Of a stretch of 64,000 nucleotides of DNA, positions 9,254 to 21,104 are shown piece by piece. The notes below the pieces were generated by a model. The model had not been told where the DNA came from. It saw only the letters and a list, made by a program, of their open reading frames with translations, and searched no databases. The stretch is taken from contig NZ_DS544873.1 in assembly GCF_000154725.1 (NCBI RefSeq), positions 2,317,340 to 2,381,339 of the forward strand, in the 5' to 3' direction. Numbering within the stretch: the first letter of the stretch is position 1; every line of letters begins with the position of its first letter. A program made the position numbers and the translations under genes. This DNA is from Kordia algicida OT-1. GTDB lineage: Bacteria; Bacteroidota; Bacteroidia; Flavobacteriales; Flavobacteriaceae.

Positions 9254-9287
9254 AAAATCCTCATCGTAAACATGAGGATTTTTTTAT
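9254..9287 (+). terminator. Terminator of the OmpP1-type gene
   Basis: AATCCTCAT (9256-9264) pairs with ATGAGGATT (9272-9280), followed by a T run. Confidence 0.85.
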
Positions 9288-9573
9288 GATTCCAAATTCA
9301 AAAGGCGCATTATAATTGAGAAAAAGTTCGTCCTCTACCCTATTTACTTGCCAAATTTTGTAATCAGTATTTCATCACTGATTTCTTTCTTTATAATTTT
9401 TCTATTGAATATTTTCCTTTCGGGATTTGATATTGATACATACCATAATTTGTTTAAATTTTAAAACTGCTTAGGTTCAAATCAAACATAATCTTTGTTT
9501 TGTTTCCGATTGAAGCATTCCGTGTGTATTCCAATCTTACACAACACAAAAAATCACAACTAAATTATAGTAT

Positions 9574-9608
9574 ATAAAAAAACCAAAGAAAAATAATCTT
9601 CGGTTTTT
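9574..9608 (-). terminator. Terminator of the downstream giant surface-protein gene
   Basis: On the minus strand AAAAACCGAAGA pairs imperfectly with TCTTTGGTTTTT and ends in a T run, 25-60 bp past the stop at 9633. Confidence 0.7.
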
Positions 9609-9627
9609 ATGATTTCTATATGGTTTG

Positions 9628-12600
9628 ATGAATTATCTCTTTAAAGTAAAATGATTGATAAATTCTTTTGGCGAACCGTCAAATGGATCTACGTATTCCA
9701 CTCTAAACCAGTAATCATTGGATGGCATTGGTACTCCGTTGAAGGTTCCGTCCCAACCTTGCCCTGCCGGACTGATCTGTTTTAAGAGTTTTCCATATCT
9801 GTCAAAGATATAAATCTTTGCTCCTGGCTGATTTCTCAATCCGATGATGTTCCACGTCGGATGGTATTCATCTCCGTTTGGTGTAAAGAATTTCATGTAA
9901 TCAATCAGTTCAAAGGTTCTTACCAGCTCGCCACAACCGTTGTTGTCTCTTACTGTTACCGTGTGTTCGCCTGGTTGTAAGTCTAAGAACTCTCCTGATT
10001 CTTGCCACTCTCCATCATCTAGTTGGTATTCATACACACCTGATCCGCCTGATGCCGTTGCAATCACATTGTGCGTATCTGCAAAGGCTGGTGTAGTAAT
10101 CTGGATATCTAACAAACTTGGTGCTGATGAGGCTTCATACGTCACACTATCACTGTAGCTACAGTTGGTTTCATTGTTAGCATCAATCACGGTCACACTG
10201 TAGGTTCCTGCAGTAGTTACCTCTACAGTCGCTGTTTGTTGCTGTTCCATTTTGGTGTGGTCCACGAGTAAGTGTAGCCTGCTCCAAAGTCTACGCCTAT
10301 GGTTCTGGTCTCTAATGCCAAGCCTGTCTCTGCATCCACACATAAGATATCATCTTCCGGTAAGGAAATACCGGTAATGGATTTACCTGTAAGTTCACTA
10401 CAACTGGATCTGATAGACAACCTGTAATGGTTTGTCTCACTCTCGCGTAAAGCGTCTGCGGATTGGAAGTGTTGGTATAACTTGTCGTATTTGTGATCGC
10501 GTTGCTATCCATATCAGCATCTGTAGCCGTTTCATAGTAGGATACCGCCATGTCTGTTTGTCCATTTATGATCTCCGCATCCAAGCTCGTTAGATCAAAT
10601 ACTGCCGTGTCTTGAGCTGCTTCATCCGCTGCGCATAGTTCATAGGTGTCTGGCGCTGTTGCCGTTGGTGTTGGCTCTACACTCAGTTCTAAACTAGCAA
10701 TGTTGTTGGTATTTACACAACCTGTGACATTGTTCTCCACACGGATAAATACCGTTTGTGGATCACTCGTGTTTTCAAACCCGTTAGCAAGTGCATTGGT
10801 GTTTGCTAAGGCATCTGCTACTGTTGGATGATAGGTAACGGTAAAGTCTGCTACCATTTGTGGCGCTGTGAGTAAGTCTAAGGAACTTGTCACCACATCC
10901 CAATCAAATTGTCCTACATCATCATTGTCATATTCACAGAATACATAGCTAAAGGCAATGTCTGTAAGTTCAGGTAATGGGTGTACCACTACAGGTAATT
11001 CGACTACTTTGTAACATGGAAGCATGTTGCTGTCTATTTGAATGTCGCTCTCTACACGTACATAAATAATTACTTGTCCGTTCATGTTTGCATTTGCCAT
11101 GTCAACCGTATGCATGGTTGGATCAGCTATCGGGTTAATGTCTCCATCAGCATCTTCTTGTGTGGTATGATAGCTTACCGTAACATTGCTTTCATTGTTT
11201 ACAATTTCTGCCTCTGATTGTGTCAGATCAAAGACGAGCATTCCATTGGTGGCATCTCCATCGCTGTTGTCATCACATGCTTCTAAGACATCAGGAGATG
11301 TGTTTGGCGTTGGAATTGGAAGTACTCTTAAGGTCATGGTAATGTCAGTCGTACAGCCTGCCGCATTGCTTGCTCGGATGTAGAGTACCTGCGGATTGCT
11401 GATGTTTTGGTAGGCTGTTGGATCAGCTATAGGCGTATCGTTGTCTAAGTCAGTTTGACTTGCATAATAAGTCAGGGTTAAACTCGTATCGCCACCTGTG
11501 ATCTCAATGTATTTGTCGGTCAAATCAAAACTGCTGATCTCATCACTCTCATCACCACTTTCTGCATCATCACAGAGGGAGAATGCTGTAGGTTGTACAA
11601 GTACTGGTGGTGCTACCACGATAATATCAAAGCTTTCAATGGCATAACATTCGGTAGTGTTGTCTTCTAATCGCACCCAAATGGTTTGTTGATTGATGGT
11701 TGTGTTGATATAATCGGTCACATTGACTATTGGTGATACATCATCGATAGCATCTTGTTCACTCTCATGATAAGTCAGGGTAAAGTCACTTGGTGTTTGA
11801 CTGCCATAGATTTCTGTTTGTGTCTCAGAGAGATCAAACATAGCAAAACCATCTGATGGTTCTTCATCACATTCTTCCAAGTCGGTGAGATTGATTGGAA
11901 TTTCAGGAATAGAGATGACATTCAGCATAAGCGGCGTTACGGTAAAACAGCCTGTTACCGTATTGGTTGCCAAGACATAGATGGTTTGACTATCCATTAC
12001 AATGTTGGTGTATGGACTAGGCAGTGCATTTAGGTTGTTGTTCGCATCTGCCTGTGTTTCATGGAAACTATACACGACATCTGGTTCATTGTTGATAATG
12101 TCATTGGTCAGTGCATCTAAGTTAAAAGCGACAAAACCATCGTTGTCATCATCACAGGTATCTGAGCTAAGCATTCCGTTTGGATCTAGCGTTGGACTTG
12201 GCAATGGATTCACTCTGATGTCAAAGGTAATGGTGTTTTGACAACCTGTAGTATCATTGGTAGCTAAGACAAAGATGGTCTGTACGCCAACCTCTGCATT
12301 GCTATATGCCATAGGATCAGCTATGGGCGTATTATTGTCTAAGTCCGTTTGACTAGCAAAGTATTGCAAATTGATTCCAGGAACACTGTTTAGTAAGTCT
12401 TCTGCTAAAGATGTCAGATCAAAGACTTCAATTCCGTCATTGAGCGTGACTGCATCACAGGTTTCCAAACCTGGTAATTGTGTAAGTACAGGAAGCTCAT
12501 CTACGATCAGCGTAAGATTCGTAATGCTAGCACAGCCTGTGTTTTGATCTTCTACACGTACCCAAATTACTTGTGGACTCGGTGGAATGTTACTGTAAGC

Positions 12601-14250
12601 ATTGACATTGTTGATTTCTCCTGTGGTAGTTCCTGCCGTAGCATTTGCCTGTGTGTTGTAGTAACGAACGGTGTGTGTGAGTGGATCTTCTCCGTTGAGT
12701 AAATCAGCCTCAGCTTCTGTCAAATCAAACTGTGCGATTTGATCCGCGCTTGCATCATCACATTCTGATAAGCTCGTGGCATCTAGCGCAGCAATCTCTG
12801 GAGAATCGTATACGATTAGATCTAAAGAAACCACATTGTAACAACCTGTCAGCACATTTTCAACACGTACATAAATCGTTTGATTGTAAGCGTTGATGTT
12901 GGTATAGGTATCTGGCAAACTGTTTACATTGTTATCTGCATCTTCTGGTGTTTCGTGGTAAGTGACTGTGACTTGTCCTGGTAATAATCCGCCTGTGATT
13001 TCGTTTTCTGTACTTCTTATGTCGAAGATTCCAAAGCCATCATTGTCCGTGTCACAGTATTCGAGTGGTGTTGGTTGAAAAACTCCTGGCGTATCGTTGA
13101 TATTTACCGTAAGCTGTGTTACTACATGACAACCGGTATTGATGTCTTCTACACGAACAGAAACCGTATAGGTTGTTGGTGAAGAAGTGTTTTCATATGG
13201 TAATACTAAAGCATTCATGTCAGTATCCGCATCAGCGTCAGTCAAGTGATAAGAAACCACCAAATCTGGATTGGATTGCGTGATTTCGTCATTTTTGATG
13301 GATAAGTCTACTGGTGCGATTCCATCAGCTGTCTCATCGTCACAGGCTTCTAAATCTGTTGGTACTACAAAAACTGGTAATGGTTGTACTTGCAATTCGA
13401 AGCTTCCCACCTGAATACATCCTAAGAGATTCTCCGCACGCACCCAAATGATTTGTCCATCAGTTCCATTAACATTTGTCACCGCCGCTGTATTGTTGTC
13501 AGCATCTGCTTGTATTTCGTGATACGTAATGGTCAGTCCTACTTGTCCGTTTTCCACTGTAGTGGTATGCTCTGTCAAATCGAACATTTCCATCATATCG
13601 CCTGGATTGTTAAAGTCACAAGCAATCATCGGTGGAATATTATCTAGATTTGGTAGCGGATCTACGATGAGCGTTACTTCTACAACATCAAAACAACCTG
13701 TTACATCATCCGTAACGCGTGCATGAATGATTTGCAAAGAAGGGCTCGTGTTGGTATACATCACAGGAAGCTCCGTTCCTGCTGTTCCTGCTTGTGCTAA
13801 TGCTCCTGTTTCATAGTAAGTTACTGTAGCTGTTCCTGCCAAAGCACCCAAAATTTGAGCATCTAATGTAGAAAGATCAAAAGTTCCTAATTGATCTGTA
13901 TCGTTTCCGTTAGTATCATCACAAACACTGTAGTTTGAAGGTGTAGTCCCCGTGATTGCTGGATTTACTTGCAAGTCTAATGTTGACGTATTAACACAAC
14001 CTGTTACTGTATTTACAATACGAATGTGTACCGTTTGCATGTTTGCTGTTGTATTCGTATACGGCGATGTAAGTGGCGTTCCTGTTCCTGAAACTGCATC
14101 TGCTGGATTGTCGTAATACGTGATTGTCATTGCATCTGTAGATGTTTGACCTGCTAAGATTTCCGCATCAGCATCTGTTAAGGTAAATGCTACAAAACCA
14201 TCCGTATCGTCGTCACATTCTTCTAAAGTGGTTGGCAAGACTGCGACTGG
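9628..14250 (-). repeat. Large direct duplication, copy A (partner 16483-21104)
   Basis: About 4.6 kb covering the C-terminal part of the giant gene is almost base-for-base the same as 16483-21104. The offset between the copies is constant at 6854-6855 bp, changing only through the three indels near 10235-10366. One diverged patch occurs at about 13351-13434. Homology falls to ordinary paralogue level beyond about 14250 and ends at the stop codon on the other side. Confidence 0.9.
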
Positions 14251-16269
14251 CAATGGATTTACAGCTAACATAAAGCTAGTGGTTGCATAACATGTATTTC
14301 CTGACTCTGTACTTTCAATACGAACAAATATTTCTTCGTCATCAACTCCCGTATAATTTGTTGGCAGTGGATTCATATCATCATCCGCATCTGTTTGATT
14401 TGCGTGAAAAGTTATGTTGAAGTCTGCAGGATCTTGCGTATCTAGTATTGCAGCCTCTTGCGTTGTGAAATCGAAGTCTTCAAATCCGTCGCCATTTGAG
14501 TCACACGAAGCCATATCTGCTGGTTGGTTTGCGATAGGTTGTGTATTGATTCGTATTTCAAATTGTGTTGTATCAAAACATGAAGTATTGTCGTTATTTT
14601 CAATTCTTACATGTATTGTTTGCGGATTTGATGTGTTTGTAAATGCTGCAGGTAATGGATTTGCATTGTTTGTTGCATCATCCGGTGTTCCGTGATAGGT
14701 AATAGTATATTGTGATGCATCTTGTGTTCCTAATACCTGTACATCATAGTCCGTTAGTGTAAAATTGGCTACATCATCATTGGAATCATCATCACAAATA
14801 ATAACATCTGCGACAGTATTTGCGACAGGCTGCGTGTATATTTCTAAGTCAAAAGTTGTCGTTGCAAAACACATTCCTGATGTATCTTCTATTCTAACAA
14901 ATATTGTTTCCGTTGGACTTAGATTATTGGTATATAATGTTGGTAATGGATTCATATCCATTTCAGCATCATCAAGTGTATTGTGATAGGATATATTAAA
15001 GAGTGTAGGATCTTGCGTAAGCAATACATCATTATTTACTAATGACAAGTCAAATTCAACAGCAGTAACACCTTCTGGCGCACATTCTAGTAAGTTATTT
15101 GGTTGATTTGCTTCTGGTATTGGTGCAAATTCTATAACAATACTGTCTTCTGTACTACAGTTTGTTGAAACCGAAACACTTACTGAGTATTCTCCTGGAG
15201 TAGTTACTTCTAAAGTTGGATTGGTTTCTCCTGTAAGTTCTACGCCATCTCTAAACCATGTATATGTTGCTGTATCTATGGCTGATTGAGCGTTTAGAGT
15301 CACAGAATCTCCTTCACAAACAGGGTTTCCTGTCATTAATAGCCTGTCTTGACCTAAATCGAATGCTCCAATATTGAAACTTCCTCCTTCTAGAAATACT
15401 GCAGAGTCAAAAGAAGAATCGATATAATCTGAGATTACTAATTTTATCGTGTATGTTTCTCCTGGAATTACGGCAGATTCAGCTTTTAAAGCAATTGTTT
15501 GCCCGTCAAACTCCGTAGAACCGTTATTACTTCCTGCTGTATCGTAATATTCTGGAAAGGCAAATTGCCCTAATCCTGGACCACAAGTAAATGTGTGAAT
15601 ATTGGTAATACTTGCTGGAATATTGGAGTTTGGCAGTAGCGCGATGTTTCTTCCTCCTAAATCTAAGTTGAGTTCTGCTGTTCCTGGATTTGCATCGTGA
15701 TCGTACAAATTTGAGTTTGCAATTCCAGGTCCGCTTAAGATAAATGCAAAAGTATCTGCAAATTGACACGGATAGTTTGCGCTTGTTGTATATTCTTCAG
15801 AAGCTAATATGTATCTGAAACTGATTTGGTCGGCTAATGGCACAAATTCAAATTCTATTGCTGTAGCGTTAAAAACATTATCTCCTCCACCTGTAAGCAC
15901 TTGCAAATCTGGATCTCCTTCCCAACTCGTTCCTCCAAAACTCAAGTTTCCTCCACCATTGTTTGCTATTGGAAGTAAGCTGGAACTACTTAATATGATT
16001 CCTTCCTCGAAAGGAAATGCAGCTGTTCCTGTATTAAAGTATCCGTAACTTTCAAAACCGAGATTTGCTCCGTTGGTTTCTCCTGCAAGATTATCTGCTC
16101 CACTATGATTCGTTACAGCAATGTTGGTTGGCTCATTACCACAGACATTTTGGAATAAAACATTTACGACCAGTTCTTCTGGCGTCATCGTGTCGTCTAC
16201 CGTGATTGCTTGCGAGTATGCTTGTTGCCCTATGAATAGTAATAGAACAAGTAGAATTTTTGCCCTCAT
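9633..16269 (-). pseudogene. Giant repeat surface protein with type B T9SS tail, three frameshifts
   Basis: Paralogue of the protein at 16488-24134, read from ATG at 16269. After a signal peptide comes a choice-of-anchor-L-like domain (about residues 22-290) and an Ig-like segment. Sixteen modules of about 80-100 residues follow, each with a CDD..DG..FDLT start, a VTYH..QADAD centre and a VRVEN..TGC end, then a gliding-motility-type C-terminal domain (FFTPNGDEYHPTWNI ... INHFTLKR) that marks type B T9SS export. Compared with the intact copy, one T is missing at about 10365/10366 and one extra T is present in each of the runs 10235-10237 and 10250-10253. The first shift makes the main frame stop at 10312 after 1985 codons, so the export domain (9633-10200) would be lost. 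Either true decay or assembly error between near-identical copies. Confidence 0.8.
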
Positions 16270-16400
16270 AAAGTATTTTTTCTGGTTAGTTTAGCTATAG
16301 TAATATTCAAATATATCAATTAAGGATGTCAATTTTTTATTTTTTAACACAAAAACAGTTGAGAATTCTTATCTGATATAATGATTTTTTGGTGTTTATT

Positions 16401-16437
16401 AAAAAACCGAAGTGTTGAAATTACTTCGGTTTTTTAT
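16401..16437 (-). terminator. Terminator of the intact giant gene
   Basis: AAAAAACCGAAGT (16401-16413) pairs with ACTTCGGTTTTTT (16423-16435), with T runs on both strands, about 50 bp past the stop at 16488. Confidence 0.85.
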
Positions 16438-16482
16438 ACTTATTCTTTTATTTCATTTATACATTTTATCAATATTTCTTTG

Positions 16483-19400
16483 ATGAATTATCTCTTTAAA
16501 GTAAAATGATTGATAAATTCTTTTGGCGAACCATCAAATGGATCTACGTATTCCACTCTAAACCAGTAATCATTGGATGGCATTGGTACTCCGTTGAAGG
16601 TTCCGTCCCAACCTTGTCCTGCCGGACTGATCTGTTTTAAGAGTTTTCCATATCTGTCAAAGATATAAATCTTTGCTCCTGGCTGATTTCTCAATCCGAT
16701 GATGTTCCAAGTCGGATGGTATTCATCTCCGTTTGGTGTGAAGAATTTCATGTAATCAATCAGTTCAAAGGTTCTTACCAGCTCGCCACAACCGTTGTTG
16801 TCTCTTACTGTTACCGTGTGTTCGCCTGGTTGTAAGTCTAAGAACTCTCCTGATTCTTGCCACTCTCCATCATCTAGTTGGTATTCATACACACCTGATC
16901 CGCCTGATGCCGTTGCAATCACATTGTGCGTATCTGCAAAGGCTGGTGTAGTAATCTGGATATCTAACAAACTTGGTGCTGATGAGGCTTCATACGTCAC
17001 ACTATCACTGTAGCTACAGTTGGTTTCATTGTTAGCATCAATCACGGTCACACTGTAGGTTCCTGCAGTAGTTACCTCTACAGTCGCTGTTGTTGCTGTT
17101 CCATTTGGTGTGGTCCACGAGTAAGTGTAGCCTGCTCCAAAGTCTACGCCTATGGTTCTGGTCTCTAATGCCAAGCCTGTCTCTGCATCCACACATAAGA
17201 TATCATCTTCCGGTAAGGTAAATACCGGTAATGGATTTACCTGTAAGTTCACTACAACTGGATCTGATAGACAACCTGTAATGGTTTGTCTCACTCTCGC
17301 GTAAAGCGTCTGCGGATTGGAAGTGTTGGTATAACTTGTCGTATTTGTGATCGCGTTGCTATCCATATCAGCATCTGTAGCCGTTTCATAGTAGGATACC
17401 GCCATGTCTGTTTGTCCATTTATGATCTCCGCATCCAAGCTCGTTAGATCAAATACTGCCGTGTCTTGAGCTGCTTCATCCGCTGCGCATAGTTCATAGG
17501 TGTCTGGCGCTGTTGCCGTTGGTATTGGCTCTACACTCAGTTCTAAACTAGCAATGTTGTTGGTATTTACACAACCTGTGACATTGTTCTCCACACGGAT
17601 AAATACCGTTTGTGGATCACTCGTGTTTTCAAACCCGTTAGCAAGTGCATTGGTGTTTGCTAAGGCATCTGCTACTGTTGGATGATAGGTAACGGTAAAG
17701 TCTGCTACCATTTGTGGCGCTGTGAGTAAGTCTAAGGAACTTGTCACCACATCCCAATCAAATTGTCCTACATCATCATTGTCATATTCACAGAATACAT
17801 AGTTAAAGGCAATGTCTGTAAGTTCAGGTAATGGGTGTACCACTACAGGTAATTCGACTACTTTGTAACATGGAAGCATGTTGCTGTCTATTTGAATGTC
17901 GCTCTCTACACGTACATAAATAATTACTTGTCCGTTCATGTTTGCATTTGCCATGTCAACCGTATGCATGGTTGGATCAGCTATCGGGTTAATGTCTCCA
18001 TCAGCATCTTCTTGTGTGGTATGATAGCTTACCGTAACATTGCTTTCATTGTTTACAATTTCTGCCTCTGATTGTGTCAGATCAAAGACGAGCATTCCAT
18101 TGGTGGCATCTCCATCGCTGTTGTCATCACATGCTTCTAAGACATCAGGAGATGTGTTTGGCGTTGGAATTGGAAGTACTCTTAAGGTCATGGTAATGTC
18201 AGTCGTACAGCCTGCCGCATTGCTTGCTCGGATGTAGAGTACCTGCGGATTGCTGATGTTTTGGTAGGCTGTTGGATCAGCTATAGGCGTATCGTTGTCT
18301 AAGTCAGTTTGACTTGCATAATAGGTCAGTGTTAAACTCGTATCTCCACCTGTGATCTCAATGTATTTGTCGGTCAAATCAAAACTGCTGATCTCATCAC
18401 TCTCATCACCACTTTCTGCATCATCACAGAGAGAGAATGCTGTAGGTTGTACAAGTACTGGTGGCGCTACTACAATAATATCAAAGCTTTCAATGGCATA
18501 ACATTCGGTAGCGTTGTCTTCTAATCGCACCCAAATGGTTTGTTGATTGATGGTTGTGTTGATATAATCAGTCACATTGACTATTGGTGATACATCATCG
18601 ATAGCATCTTGTTCACTCTCATGATAAGTCAGGGTAAAGTCACTTGGTGTTTGACTGCCATAGATTTCTGTTTGTGTCTCAGAGAGATCAAACATAGCAA
18701 AACCATCTGATGGTTCTTCATCACATTCTTCCAAGTCGGTGAGATTGATTGGAATCTCAGGAATCGAAATGACATTCAGCGTAAGCGGTGTTACGGTAAA
18801 ACAGCCTGTTACCGTATTGGTTGCTAACACGTAAATCGTTTGACTATCCATCACAATGTTGGTGTATGGACTAGGCAGTGCATTTAGGTTGTTGTTCGCA
18901 TCCGCTTGTGTTTCATGGAAACTATACACGACATCTGGTTCATTGTTGATAATGTCATTGGTCAGTGCATCTAAGTCAAAAGCGACAAAACCATCGTTGT
19001 CATCATCACAGGTATCTGAGCTAAGCATTCCGTTTGGATCTAGCGTTGGACTTGGCAATGGATTCACTCTGATGTCAAAGGTAATGGTGTTTTGACAACC
19101 TGTAGTATCATTGGTAGCTAAAACAAAGATGGTTTGTACGCCAACCTCCGCATTGCTATATGCCGAAGGATCAGCTATGGGCGTATTATTGTCCAAGTCG
19201 GTTTGACTAGCAAAGTATTGCAGACTGATGCCTGGTTGACTGTTTAGTAAGTCTTCTGCTAAAGATGTCAGGTCAAAGACTTCTATTCCGTCATTGAGCG
19301 TGACTGCATCACAGGTTTCCAAACCTGGTAATTGTGTAAGTACGGGAAGTTCATCTACGATCAGCGTAAGATTCGTAATGCTTGCGCAGCCTGTGTTTTG

Positions 19401-21104
19401 ATCTTCTACACGAACCCAAATCACTTGTGGACTCGGTGGAATGTTGCTGTAAGCATTGACATTGTTGATTTCGCCTGTGGTGGTTCCTGCCGTAGCATTT
19501 GCCTGTGTGTTGTAGTAACGAACGGTGTGTGTGAGTGGATCTTCTCCGTTGAGTAAATCAGCCTCAGCCTCGGTCAAATCAAATTGGGCGATTTGATCCG
19601 CGCTTGCATCATCACATTCTGATAAACTCGTGGCATCTAGCGCAGCAATCTCTGGAGAATCGTATACGATTAGATCTAAAGAAACCACATTGTAACAACC
19701 TGTCAGTACATTTTCAACACGTACGTAAATCGTTTGATTGTAAGCATTGATGTTGGTATAGGTATCTGGCAAACTGTTTACATTGTTATCAGCATCTTCT
19801 GGTGTTTCGTGGTAAGTGACTGTGACTTGTCCTGGTAATAATCCGCCTGTGATTTCGTTTTCTGTACTTCTTATGTCGAAGATTCCAAAGCCATCATTGT
19901 CCGTGTCACAGTATTCGAGTGGTGTTGGTTGAAAAACTCCTGGCGTATCGTTGATATTTACCGTAAGCTGTGTTACTACATGACAACCGGTATTGATGTC
20001 TTCTACACGAACAGAAACCGTATAGGTTGTTGGTGAAGAAGTGTTTTCATATGGTAATACTAAAGCATTCATGTCAGTATCCGCATCAGCGTCAGTCAAG
20101 TGATAAGAAACCACCAAATCTGGATTGGATTGCGTGATTTCGTCATTTTTGATGGATAAGTCTACTGGTGCGATTCCATCAGCTGTCTCATCGTCACAGG
20201 CTTCTAGCGTTGTAGGGTTTGTAATGACAGGCAATTGAGGAACTTGTATTTCAAAACTTCCTACTTGTACACAGCCGATTAAGTTTTCCGCACGCACCCA
20301 AATGATTTGTCCATCAGTTCCGTTAACATTTGTCACCGCCGCTGTATTGTTGTCAGCATCTGCTTGTGTTTCGTGATACGTAATGGTCAGTCCTACTTGT
20401 CCGTTTTCCACTGTAGTGGTATGCTCTGTCAAATCGAACATTTCCATCATATCGCCTGGATTGTTAAAGTCACAGGCAATCATCGGTGGAATGTTCTCTA
20501 GATTTGGTAGCGGATCTACGATGAGCGTTACTTCTACAACATCAAAACAACCTGTTACATCATCCGTAACACGTGCATGAATGATTTGCAAAGAAGGGCT
20601 CGTGTTGGTATACATCACAGGAAGTTCCGTTCCTGCTGTTCCTGCTTGTGCTAATGCACCTGTTTCATAGTAAGTTACTGTAGCCGTTCCTGCCAAAGCA
20701 CCCAAAATTTGGGCATCTAATGTAGAAAGATCAAAAGTTCCTAATTGATCTGTATCGTTTCCGTTAGTATCATCACAAACACTGTAGTTTGAAGGTGTAG
20801 TTCCGACAATACCTGGATTTACTTGCAAGTCTAATGTTGACGTATTAACACAACCTGTTACTGTATTTACAATACGAATGTGTACCGTTTGCATGTTTGC
20901 TGTTGTATTCGTATACGGCGATGTAAGTGGCGTTCCTGTTCCGGAAACTGCATCTGCTGGATTGTCGTAATACGTGATTGTCATTGCATCTGTAGATGTT
21001 TGACCTGCTAAGATTTCCGCATCAGCATCTGTTAAGGTAAATGCTACAAAACCATCCGTATCGTCGTCACATTCTTCTAAAGTGGTTGGCACTACTGCGA
21101 CTGG
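16483..21104 (-). repeat. Large direct duplication, copy B (partner 9628-14250)
   Basis: Partner of the repeat at 9628-14250 in the same orientation. It keeps one open frame throughout. Only scattered substitutions separate the copies apart from the patch at about 20205-20288. Confidence 0.9.

Larger units (their letters stand above)
9220..9632. other. Convergent intergenic region
   Basis: No gene is seen. It holds two terminators, one for the porin (9254-9287, plus) and one for the giant gene (9574-9608, minus); the 285 bp between them is AT-rich without recognisable elements. Confidence 0.6.
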
